Source: Chitinophagaceae bacterium | GTDB lineage: Bacteria; Bacteroidota; Bacteroidia; Chitinophagales; Chitinophagaceae | Direction of reading: 5' to 3' | DNA length: 11,351 bases | Assembly: GCA_947463105.1 (NCBI GenBank) | Contig: CANHSD010000079.1 | Span: 1-11,351, forward strand | In this document: positions 1-7,295 of the stretch, piece by piece | Layout of the letters: the number at the start of each line of letters is the position of its first letter | How positions within the stretch are numbered: the stretch's first letter is position 1 | Position numbers and translations under genes: made by a program | Notes under the pieces: generated by a model | What the model saw: the letters and a program-made list of their open reading frames with translations, nothing else | What the model was told of the DNA's origin: nothing | Databases searched by the model: none

Positions 1-1022
1 CAACCATGGTGGTTCCTTACTTTGATCAAGGCAGCAAGGATATCGTTCCAGGTTTGTTGTTTCATCATGACATCGTTGGGGAACATGCAGCCATCCCAGC
101 AAATGTGCTGAAAAGCTTTGGTGAGTTCGCCATTTTCATCGCGCAGCCAAAAGCCTGCATGCTTTGCAATATCGAGCTTTCCGTTAGGATCAAGTGCCTG
201 GCAGTGTCTTCCCGTTTTGTCGTGAGATCCTGTACCATGAACGGTTCCATCATTTTGCGCGACATGGAAATCAATGGTCCAGGGGCGCAGTGCGCTGGTG
301 AGTTTTTTTAGTCCTTCATCCAATACAGCACCATCGCTCCAGTCAAAATTTTCAGGAAGGATGCGGTGTTCAGGGGCATTGTAACCAAGCAGGTAAAGCA
401 AGGTATGGGCCATGTCTGCCTGGAACCCAATGTTGGGGCGATCTACAGCCTCCAGGGTATCTACCATTGCTTTCCAACTGTGCATGCCACCCCAGCAGAT
501 CTCACCTTCAGCAGCCAGTCGCTCACCATAATCAGCAGCAACGTCACATGCTTCCCGAAAAGTTTCTGCAATCAGTTTGGTATTGCCTGCAGGATCCTGG
601 GCCCAGGCCTCTGGCTTGCTGGCAGAGTCGATGCGGATGATGCCGTATGGGCGTACACCAGCATTGCGGAGTTTTTTTCCAAATTCACAAGAGCGTTTGA
701 CCATGTCCACAAATACGGCGCGGTCTTCTTTGCTGCCCATGGCAGGGCCGCCCCAGATGGGGGCCACCAAAGAACCAATGTTGAGGTTGAGAGCGCCTAC
801 TTTGTCAGCCAATTTTTTGATCCCATCTTCTGATTCGTCGATGTTGAAATGGGGCTCAAAAAGGCCGATATCGATGCCGTCAAATTTCACACCATCCACT
901 TCTGCATTGGCAGTGAAGTCGATCAGTGTGTCCAGTGAAATAGGGGGTTCTGAATCCGGGCCTTTTCCTACGATGCCAGGCCATGTAGCGTTGTGGAGTT
1001 TTGGATAATTGTTTTCAGACAT
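1..1022 (-). CDS. TIM-barrel sugar isomerase/epimerase-like protein (3' end outside window)
   Basis: An open frame runs from the ATG at 1022-1020 to the left edge with no stop: 340 full codons, beginning MSENNYPKLHNATWPGIVG. It looks like an AP-endonuclease-2/xylose-isomerase-like TIM barrel, a fold used by many divalent-metal sugar isomerases and epimerases. Supporting segments are VDGVKFDGIDIG near residue 42, GEICWGGMHSW near 173, NIGFQADMAHT near 197 and TIDFHVAQNDG near 249. E174, D203 and H253 are plausible metal ligands on successive strands; the fourth, near the C-terminus, is not certain. No signal peptide or membrane segment is present, so it should be cytoplasmic. It starts 24 nt after the stop of the neighbouring epimerase gene and is probably translated from the same mRNA. 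It is clearly different in sequence from that epimerase, so the two barrels likely do different steps. Exact substrate unknown; confidence is high for a real gene and moderate for the family. Confidence 0.85.
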   Translation of the reverse strand, partial: MSENNYPKLHNATWPGIVGKGPDSEPPISLDTLIDFTANAEVDGVKFDGIDIGLFEPHFNIDESEDGIKKLADKVGALNLNIGSLVAPIWGGPAMGSKEDRAVFVDMVKRSCEFGKKLRNAGVRPYGIIRIDSASKPEAWAQDPAGNTKLIAETFREACDVAADYGERLAAEGEICWGGMHSWKAMVDTLEAVDRPNIGFQADMAHTLLYLLGYNAPEHRILPENFDWSDGAVLDEGLKKLTSALRPWTIDFHVAQNDGTVHGTGSHDKTGRHCQALDPNGKLDIAKHAGFWLRDENGELTKAFQHICWDGCMFPNDVMMKQQTWNDILAALIKVRNHHG

Positions 1023-1046
1023 ATGGTTGCATTTTTGTTAGAAGTA

Positions 1047-1898
1047 TTAAAGATTGTGTTTTGCTGCTTGTGCTTTGATGAAGGAAAGCCCGTTGATGGC
1101 CATATCCCAGGGTCCGGAGTATTCCCTCCATACATTGATGGCATTGGCAAAGTCCGGATCATTGCGGGAAAATGCTTCGATGGTCAGCCAACCGTTATAC
1201 TTGATGGCAGCAAGGCTGGCAAAGGTTTCATCCCAGTGCACATGCCCATCTCCCGGGGTTCCCCGATCATTTTCGCTGATGTGTACATGCGCCAAAACAG
1301 GGGCAATGGTGGACAGTGCCTCATGTGCTTTTTTCTCTTCAATGTTGGCATGATGGGTATCATACATCGCTTTTACATGAGGATGATTGGCCTTTTCAAC
1401 AAGGTGTTTGAGCTGTTCCATTGTATTGCAGAGATAACATTCAAAGCGGTTCAATGCTTCCAGGGCAAGCGTGATGCCAGCCTGGGCTGCATGTTCACCA
1501 GCCTGGTGCAAGACCTCTGCACACCAATTGTATTCGTCTTCCTGTGGTGGTTTCTTTGAGAAGTTTCCGTGTGCAGAATGAAAGGGGCCACAGAGTATGG
1601 AGGATCGCATATCATGTGCACGGTCGATACCCCATTTGATGCGGTCCAGTGCCTTGGCACGAACAGCAGGGGAGGGATCAACCGGATTCTGTGCTGCATC
1701 CACTACAAATACACTGGTGGTCTCCAGTCCGATATTCTGTGCATGATCACCAAATCGCTTGTAGGCCGCATCATCTGGTGCACCGATAAAACATTCCACA
1801 CCATCATAACCAATGGCTTTCAAGCGATCGATGATGGGGAATTGTTCATCCGAAACCACGGCAGACCAAACCAATGTATTGAAACCAATTTTATACAT
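1047..1898 (-). CDS. D-tagatose/D-psicose 3-epimerase-family TIM-barrel protein
   Basis: This 283-residue protein starts MYKIGFNTLVWSAVV, a typical N-terminus for ketose 3-epimerases, which interconvert C3 epimers of ketoses using a divalent metal. Candidate metal ligands are E147 (LALEALNRFE), D180 (MYDTHHANIEE), H206 (HVHISENDRG) and E241 (WLTIEAF). Their spacing of 33, 26 and 35 residues equals, as I recall it, that of E152/D185/H211/E246 in Pseudomonas cichorii D-tagatose 3-epimerase. E153, H183 and R212 likewise fall at the positions of its substrate-binding E158, H188 and R217. The length is normal for the family and there is no signal peptide, so it is cytoplasmic. The frame stays open upstream to 1985, but that extension overlaps the ThuA-like gene and reads as unstructured sequence, so ATG 1898 was chosen; this leaves 14 nt after the ThuA stop. 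Activity on a free ketose or a related keto-sugar is likely; the substrate is not determined. Other members of this superfamily are hydroxypyruvate or 2-keto-inositol enzymes. Confidence 0.9.
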   Translation of the reverse strand: MYKIGFNTLVWSAVVSDEQFPIIDRLKAIGYDGVECFIGAPDDAAYKRFGDHAQNIGLETTSVFVVDAAQNPVDPSPAVRAKALDRIKWGIDRAHDMRSSILCGPFHSAHGNFSKKPPQEDEYNWCAEVLHQAGEHAAQAGITLALEALNRFECYLCNTMEQLKHLVEKANHPHVKAMYDTHHANIEEKKAHEALSTIAPVLAHVHISENDRGTPGDGHVHWDETFASLAAIKYNGWLTIEAFSRNDPDFANAINVWREYSGPWDMAINGLSFIKAQAAKHNL

Positions 1899-1912
1899 AT
1901 TGTTTTGCTGTT

Positions 1913-2773
1913 TTATTTCCTGTAGGGTACATTGATTTGCATAGGACCTTTCCATTTTTTGGGTACGGATTTTCCAGCTGCCCAATGGATGGCGTTGATG
2001 ACCATGTGCTGAAAAGGTTCCTGATCAAAATCTTCAGGATGGCCAAGGGTGGTGAAAAAGATGCGTGCGCCAAAACTGTTGGTACCGGTCCATGCTACTG
2101 GGTTATCATAAGCTTTCTTGTTGTTTGGATTGATGGAATGCCCCATCATCAAGGCTTTTGAGCCATTGGAGGGATAATTAGGCAATACCTGGTAAAGCCA
2201 TGAACGGGCATGGAATGTTTTGCCCACGCCAGTAAGGATGGGGTCGTTGGATACGGAATCAATCATGGTAACATCCGTAGATGATTCGTGGCCATAATGG
2301 GTATGCTTGTTGACGCCGCCCCAGCCGGGAGGACTGTTGAAAGCAAACTCTCCAAAGGCATTCCATTTCTCCAAAGGATGTCCTTTGGGATAATTGAATG
2401 CATGGGTAGTGGTACGAAACCCAACCATTGGTTTTTTGGTTTTCAGGTAGTCCTCTATCAGTTGCACCTGATCAGCAGGAAGCTTGCGCCAACGCAGAAA
2501 GAATACAGCCAGGTCAGCCTCTTTGAGGGCTTCCAGTCCTGGTATGTTTTCCTCTGCATTGTGGTTGGGATATGCCTTCAACACTATGGTGCGGAATCCA
2601 TAATTTTTTTCCAGTTCTGCTGCAACAATGGGCAGGGTGGCCTCACCGCTGTATTCATGATCGCCAGTAACGAAAACGATCAACGGTTTTTTGGATTTCC
2701 CCTTTTGTTTTTGGCTGAATCCTGTTGACAAGCTGAGCATGAAGCAACAAAAAAAAGTAAATGATTTTAGCAT
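1913..2773 (-). CDS. Exported ThuA-like domain protein
   Basis: The 286-residue product has an N-terminal signal peptide (basic K3, hydrophobic residues 5-19, likely cleavage around 20). No lipobox cysteine is suitably placed, so it should be a soluble periplasmic protein. The rest is a single ThuA-like domain of the class I glutamine-amidotransferase-like fold: IVFVTGDHEYSGE near 32, ADLAVFFLRWRKL near 87, MVGFRTTTHAF at 116-126, a GWGG...HYGH segment at 150-162, GARIFFTTLGHPEDF at 235-249 and NAIHWAAGK at 260-268. TTLGHPEDF and NAI.WA are family hallmarks. ThuA was named for trehalose/maltitol utilisation in rhizobia, where it works with a Gfo/Idh-type dehydrogenase on 3-keto-disaccharides; the reaction of this exported branch is not established. 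The gene lies 61 nt after the large cytochrome fusion gene and 14 nt before the 3-epimerase gene. This supports a role in carbohydrate breakdown, but the substrate is unknown. Confidence 0.88.
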   Translation of the reverse strand: MLKSFTFFCCFMLSLSTGFSQKQKGKSKKPLIVFVTGDHEYSGEATLPIVAAELEKNYGFRTIVLKAYPNHNAEENIPGLEALKEADLAVFFLRWRKLPADQVQLIEDYLKTKKPMVGFRTTTHAFNYPKGHPLEKWNAFGEFAFNSPPGWGGVNKHTHYGHESSTDVTMIDSVSNDPILTGVGKTFHARSWLYQVLPNYPSNGSKALMMGHSINPNNKKAYDNPVAWTGTNSFGARIFFTTLGHPEDFDQEPFQHMVINAIHWAAGKSVPKKWKGPMQINVPYRK

Positions 2774-2834
2774 GGTATTATTTTTGATGCTGATTTGTGT
2801 TCATTTTTTTCAAGGTAATGAAAAATCATTTTTT
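2774..2834. other. Largest gap inside the operon, AT-rich
   Basis: These 61 nt separate the large cytochrome fusion gene from the ThuA-like gene and form the only sizeable gap in the array. The region is very AT-rich. It holds a short inverted repeat (aatga / tcatt, 2817-2821 and 2826-2830, loop of four A) next to a T run on the plus strand. No TAnnTTTG promoter element was found on the minus strand. It could weakly attenuate transcription or hold an undetected internal promoter, but the five-pair AT stem is too weak to call a terminator. Confidence 0.3.
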
Positions 2835-5800
2835 TTATTTCTCCATTGGATGAAGCTTCAAGAGTTCTTCAGGGGTGTAAAAACCAGATTTGTCTTTGAT
2901 GGCTGCGCGAACTTCTTTGACTTTTTCTGGAGTAATGGCCGGAGCTTTGTTGCCAAATGTGTTGCGCACATAGGTCAATACCGCAGCCATTTCATTGTCA
3001 TTCAGCATGCCTCCATATTGTGTCATTGGAACCTGGCCGGGGTATTGCGTTCCATTCACTTCAATAGGGCCATAGAGTCCTTTCATGACCAGTTTGATCA
3101 AACGGTCTTCGTTTCCTGTAACCCATTTTGACCCACTGAGTGGAGGGAATCCGGCTGCTTCCAGTCCTTTGCCATTTCCTTGGTGGCAGGTATTGCAGTA
3201 ACCATCACGCATGTAAATCGCTTTGCCTTTTGCCAAAACCTCAGGGTTTATACCGGGAGCAGTTGGTGCCTTTTCGGCAACATCTTGTTTTTTCCTGATG
3301 ACACCATGGCCATTGATATGGGCCTCGGCTGTGGCATAGGGTTTTGCCATCCAGGAGTCCATTGGTTTTTTTCCTGCCTCAAGGATAATAGGTAATCCTT
3401 TTTCCTTGCTCAGCCATGAAGCGGCAACAATTGATTCGATGCGCACACGTCCACTGTCATCCTTTGCAGCAGCCATCAGGAGGGCAGCTTTGTCTGGCAA
3501 TTCGTTGCCTGCAAAACGCGCCACTTCAACTGCAGCAGCACGGATGCGATAGTCCTTTGCTTTGAGCAGTTGGCGCAGCAATGGTTGATCTACCTTGTTT
3601 TGGCCCCAGCTGACCCAAAGTGCTTCCAGCAAAAGCTTTTCGTATTGGGCTGAATTTTTATCTAATTTATTGACCCATTTCTTTAGTTCCGGAACTACCG
3701 CCGTTGCAGGATATTCCCTGAGTTCGCGGCGTGTTCTGTAGCGTGTGCGGTATTCAGGCAATTTTAAATTCTCCAGCAATTCAGGAATGCTGGCACCATC
3801 CACTTTTGCAGGGGTTACCAGTGGCCGGGAAGGGTAGGTGACCCGATAAATACGACCATGGGTATGATCACGCAATGGATCCCTGATATTGTGTTGCATA
3901 TGGCCGATCAACACATTGTGCCAGTCTGCAATGTATAAGGAGCCGTCAGGAGCAAATTCAAGATCAACCGGGCGATAATTGACGTCGCTGGAACGGACAA
4001 GGTCTTGCCTGTGTTGGGTGGAATATCCTGTACCTGCATCCATCATTTTATGTTGCTTGGTGCCAAGAAATCCGATGGTATTGTTGATGAGCATATCGCC
4101 CTGTACTTCATCAGGGAAATGCCTGCTGGAGATAAATTCCAGTCCTGAAGTTGGCCTTACACGGTGTTTCTCTTCAATGATGGATGCTGGCGTTGGAGTG
4201 GCTTCACCGTAGCGGGACTTCACCGTTCCTGGTGTCATCCAGGTAACATCAGGACCTGATGTTTCAGCATAAAATACCTGTCCCCAATCATCAAAGGCGA
4301 TTCCCCACGGATTGGGAATGGACAACTGTGCAATGCGGTCAAGTTTTTTCTTTTTGGTGTCGTAACGGAAAAATCCACCATTGGTGCCGCGTACCGGACC
4401 ATAAGAAGTTTCAATATCGTTGGCGAGAAATACCCCTTGCCCCATGTAAATGGAGCCAGATGCATCTGTGGTATAGGCATGATGTGCATGATGCGTGTCA
4501 TGGTCATCGAAGCCACTCAAAAGAACTTCCCTGCTATCGCATTTGTCATCACCATTGGTGTCTTTCAGCAACATGAAATTTGTTCCCTGCGAAAGATAGA
4601 CTCCTTCAGGGGCCAGTTCAAAGCCCAATGGCAGCTGCAATCCGTCCGCAAAGGTGGTTTGCTTGTCTGCTTTTCCATCGTTGTTGGTATCTTCCAAAAT
4701 GATGATCTTGTCATTCGGTTTTGGATCACCTGGTTTCCAATGCGGATAGGTGGGCATCACCGCCACCCAAAGTCTTCCTTTGTTGTCAAAGGAAATCTGA
4801 ACCGGATTGGCGAGATCAGTAAATTCCACTTCAGAAGCGAACAAATCTATTTTGTATCCGGGAGCAACCGTGAATTTATCCAGTGCTTCCTGCCCATATA
4901 AATAACGCATTGCAGCATTGGGGTCTCTGGGTTTATAGTTGGTTTGAACCTGAGGAAGAATGGAAGTTTTTGCATCTGCAGCTGCCAGATCCATTTTTTG
5001 TCCATTGGCGGCCATCCAGATGGCGGTATCCCTTATCAGGATCATTTCCCTGATTTTCTTTTGTTCTGCCGGATAATTGTCCGGTCCAAATGGGTTATAC
5101 CTTCTTCCAAAAACATGCACGCCATTGGGGATTTTGTAGTCGTTGTGCCACATCCAGTTTTTCTCTTTGACGGCAGCAAATACCGCTGCTTTGTTGGCTG
5201 GCTTAGGTACGCTGGTTTTTCCAAAAACCTCATTGGCCAGGAAAGGACCAAATTTTGCATAACCCGCGTTGGTCAGTTGGGTACCATCAATGGTCAATTC
5301 GGTGGCAGGATCATCAAGCCAAATCTTACTGGGCGAGAAGGCATCTACAAAATGAACCTTGTTTTTTGCAGCAACTTCTTTCATGGCCTGGGTATAGAGC
5401 AAAAGATTGGCATTCTCTGTTTTTCCATTGGGCAGGTCATATTTTCCTGAAAGGTTTTCAAATGCTATCGGTGAAACCAATGCCAGCTGAGGGGCAGCAT
5501 TTCCATTGTATTGCTGAGACAGGGTGTGCTTGATGAATGCATCCAGCTCCGCTTTGTAGTTGGCCAAGCCGGCCGCACCCTGAAATGATTCATTGTAGCC
5601 AAAAAAGGCGATGATGATGTCTGCCTTGTGTTTGGTCAACCATTGATCAGGGTACTCTACAAATCCTTCCATACCTGCTGGTTTGGCCAGTTCGGTTTGA
5701 AATTTTTCTGCACCAGGAAATGCCCATGGGGTTTTTCTTCCGGAATGAGGACGGAATCCAGGTGTATTTCCTCCGTCACACATGTTGCGGACATAGAGCA

Positions 5801-6014
5801 TGTTGTCTGGATAGCGAAGCTGCAGCTCTGTTTCAAAATGATCAAACTCTATCATCCTGGAACCCAGGTTGTTGCCGATGAGGATGATATGGGAACCCTT
5901 GTTGATGCTGAGTTTGGTGGATCCAGGCATCATGAAGGAAAAAATCCCAATCATGGCTGCAACCAGTGCTACACTTACGAAGTTGAATGTTTGCTTTATG
6001 CTGTTTTTTTTCAT
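2835..6014 (-). CDS. SGNH-like / beta-propeller / HEAT-repeat / cytochrome c fusion (PVC-type heme-binding protein)
   Basis: The 1059-residue product starts with a basic, hydrophobic export signal (residues 1-30). Domains follow in order. First is an SGNH-hydrolase-like domain (about 40-265; ILIGNNLGSRM, GGNTPG, FFGYNES, DGTQLTNAGY). After a linker comes a beta-propeller of the membrane-bound dehydrogenase type (about 380-730; VAPGYKIDLFASE, two EF-hand-like loops EDTNNDGKAD and KDTNGDDKCD at 441-450 and 484-493, a DDHDTHHAHHA cluster, IPNPWGIAFDDWGQ, VDLEFAPDGSLYIADWHN). Alpha-helical HEAT-like repeats span about 745-890. A class I cytochrome c domain (about 925-1020) has heme motif CNTCH at 940-944 and a likely axial methionine at M997 or M1003. 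Such proteins are widespread in Planctomycetes, Verrucomicrobia and Bacteroidota and are presumed periplasmic redox enzymes. The SGNH part lacks the usual Ser (GNN replaces GDS) and His (Q in DGTQLT), so it probably binds rather than hydrolyses. The gene begins 12 nt after the cupin stop. Reaction and electron acceptor are unproven. Confidence 0.92.
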   Translation of the reverse strand: MKKNSIKQTFNFVSVALVAAMIGIFSFMMPGSTKLSINKGSHIILIGNNLGSRMIEFDHFETELQLRYPDNMLYVRNMCDGGNTPGFRPHSGRKTPWAFPGAEKFQTELAKPAGMEGFVEYPDQWLTKHKADIIIAFFGYNESFQGAAGLANYKAELDAFIKHTLSQQYNGNAAPQLALVSPIAFENLSGKYDLPNGKTENANLLLYTQAMKEVAAKNKVHFVDAFSPSKIWLDDPATELTIDGTQLTNAGYAKFGPFLANEVFGKTSVPKPANKAAVFAAVKEKNWMWHNDYKIPNGVHVFGRRYNPFGPDNYPAEQKKIREMILIRDTAIWMAANGQKMDLAAADAKTSILPQVQTNYKPRDPNAAMRYLYGQEALDKFTVAPGYKIDLFASEVEFTDLANPVQISFDNKGRLWVAVMPTYPHWKPGDPKPNDKIIILEDTNNDGKADKQTTFADGLQLPLGFELAPEGVYLSQGTNFMLLKDTNGDDKCDSREVLLSGFDDHDTHHAHHAYTTDASGSIYMGQGVFLANDIETSYGPVRGTNGGFFRYDTKKKKLDRIAQLSIPNPWGIAFDDWGQVFYAETSGPDVTWMTPGTVKSRYGEATPTPASIIEEKHRVRPTSGLEFISSRHFPDEVQGDMLINNTIGFLGTKQHKMMDAGTGYSTQHRQDLVRSSDVNYRPVDLEFAPDGSLYIADWHNVLIGHMQHNIRDPLRDHTHGRIYRVTYPSRPLVTPAKVDGASIPELLENLKLPEYRTRYRTRRELREYPATAVVPELKKWVNKLDKNSAQYEKLLLEALWVSWGQNKVDQPLLRQLLKAKDYRIRAAAVEVARFAGNELPDKAALLMAAAKDDSGRVRIESIVAASWLSKEKGLPIILEAGKKPMDSWMAKPYATAEAHINGHGVIRKKQDVAEKAPTAPGINPEVLAKGKAIYMRDGYCNTCHQGNGKGLEAAGFPPLSGSKWVTGNEDRLIKLVMKGLYGPIEVNGTQYPGQVPMTQYGGMLNDNEMAAVLTYVRNTFGNKAPAITPEKVKEVRAAIKDKSGFYTPEELLKLHPMEK

Positions 6015-6026
6015 ATTAGAATTGAT

Positions 6027-7295
6027 TTATAAAACCATGTCTGGATTGTTGGGGCCAAAATGTTTCAGGATGACGATAGGGTCGGTGCTGGAGGTATTGA
6101 CTATTTTAACACCTTCCATTGCAGCTTTTTCACTGATGAAGAATTCATCGTTGGTCAGCTGGCCATAGCGGATCAGGGCAGGAGTTTCAATTTCCCAAAC
6201 ACCAAAAGTTCCGCGTCCTTGCATGACGATGATACCGTATGCTGCACTGTCTTTGATGGTTACAGTCTGTCCTGGAAGTACAGTCAGTTCTTTGGCACCA
6301 AAGGCTTCTGATTTGTAGCAGATCCAATTTTCAACATAGCCGTTGGCTTTCATTTCCTCCAGGTCATGCACAGGTTTAGGTGCCATGAAGCGGTTGGCCA
6401 TGGTATTGGGGTCAACATTGAGGTCCCAGTCCAGCACGTCCATCAGGGCATCATAATCACCAATACTTTCTTTTGGGGTACCATTCCAGAGCAATTCTTC
6501 TGGTATGATGGCCTCATTTACCAATGATTGGTACATGGCAAAAACATCTGATGCCTTCTGTGGCTCATAGGTACACATGCTGCCCGGTGCATGCAACAAT
6601 CCTGGAGGAACATCCCATCCGGTACCGGGTTCCAGGCGATAGGCCTGTGAATAGTTGGTGAGTTTATTGTCACCTTTGGTAAAGTTGATCAGGCATTCCT
6701 TGATTACTTCTTTGGGTGTGCCTGGGGCGATACCAATAAATGTATAAGGGAAATCACCTCCATGGTTGTTCAGTTGAGGTGGAAAATAATAGGCCTCTGG
6801 TTTTCCTTTTTGTCCGATCAGGGCAGCTTTTTCATCGTTATGGTGAACATGATGGGGGAGTGGTCCCATGTTGTCAAAAAACTTGGAATACATCGGCCAG
6901 CTTTGGTATTCATTCCACAGCCTGTCTCCGATGAGCTCACCTTTCAATTCATCAACCGCATCTTTCAACAGGATCTGATGGGTGGTTTGACCATCCTGGT
7001 AGATTATAGGACTGAGTCCTTCATTTTCACCTGTCAAAGGTCCGTTTTTGGCTGGAGTGGTAGAGGATAACCAGCGTTCATCTATGCCTCCTCTTTCTCC
7101 TCCCAGGATATAGTAATCATCCGGATGTAATTTTATTCTTCTTCCAGGCACACAGAAAGACCTGGGTACCCATGTTGGGGCTAATCGCAGAATTCCTTTG
7201 CCTTGTTCCAATGCTTTTCTTGCAATGCTTTGTTGTTCCATATCGGCTTGTGTTAGGGTTAAATAATCAATGAAATATTGTATGGATGTTTTCAT
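6027..7295 (-). CDS. Two-cupin, phosphomannose-isomerase-like protein
   Basis: With the ATG at 7295 the product has 422 residues and no signal peptide. The first cupin half resembles type I phosphomannose isomerases. It has a histidine cluster LPHHVHHNDE (H148, H149, H151, H152), a KPEAYYF segment with E167, and VPPGLLHAPGS with H235, together giving a plausible zinc site. A second cupin-like half spans roughly 330-415 (LTVLPGQTVTIKDSAAYG, RGTFGVWEIETPALI). A conserved-looking N-terminal block, WVPRSFCVPGRRI near 42 and ILGGERGGIDERW near 63, is not part of classical ManA, so this is a divergent branch that probably isomerises or binds a sugar other than mannose-6-phosphate. The start is uncertain. 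ATG 7295 overlaps the upstream gene by 29 nt, ATG 7241 would leave a 25-nt gap and drop 18 residues, and an ATG at 7340 would overlap by 74 nt. The next gene follows after 12 nt. Confidence 0.82.
   Translation of the reverse strand: MKTSIQYFIDYLTLTQADMEQQSIARKALEQGKGILRLAPTWVPRSFCVPGRRIKLHPDDYYILGGERGGIDERWLSSTTPAKNGPLTGENEGLSPIIYQDGQTTHQILLKDAVDELKGELIGDRLWNEYQSWPMYSKFFDNMGPLPHHVHHNDEKAALIGQKGKPEAYYFPPQLNNHGGDFPYTFIGIAPGTPKEVIKECLINFTKGDNKLTNYSQAYRLEPGTGWDVPPGLLHAPGSMCTYEPQKASDVFAMYQSLVNEAIIPEELLWNGTPKESIGDYDALMDVLDWDLNVDPNTMANRFMAPKPVHDLEEMKANGYVENWICYKSEAFGAKELTVLPGQTVTIKDSAAYGIIVMQGRGTFGVWEIETPALIRYGQLTNDEFFISEKAAMEGVKIVNTSSTDPIVILKHFGPNNPDMVL

Noticed and set aside
993..1559. Plus-strand open frame of 188 codons
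   Set aside because: It lies entirely opposite the 3-epimerase and TIM-barrel genes, is rich in Cys, Phe and Met, and shows no domain pattern; the minus-strand frames carry the recognisable motifs.
1899..1985. Upstream extension of the 3-epimerase frame (29 extra codons)
   Set aside because: It overlaps the end of the ThuA-like gene, reads as low-quality sequence, and family members begin at the MYKIGFNTLVW motif.
2714..2773. Adjacent cysteines in the ThuA-like signal peptide as a lipoprotein site
   Set aside because: They lie in the middle of the hydrophobic core at residues 9-10 without a proper lipobox, so ordinary signal-peptidase cleavage is more likely.
2817..2836. Inverted repeat next to a T run, possible intrinsic terminator
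   Set aside because: The stem has only five A/T-dominated pairs, and the T run is on the plus strand where no gene ends; too weak to call.
4476..4502. Histidine-rich DTHHAHH segment in the large fusion protein as a second heme or metal module
   Set aside because: There is no second CxxCH; a DTH motif at this point is, as I recall, part of the propeller family pattern, so it is better read as a propeller active-site region.
4437..5450. Plus-strand open frames of about 150-170 codons
   Set aside because: They are antisense to the large SGNH/propeller/cytochrome gene and have the irregular composition expected of shadow frames.
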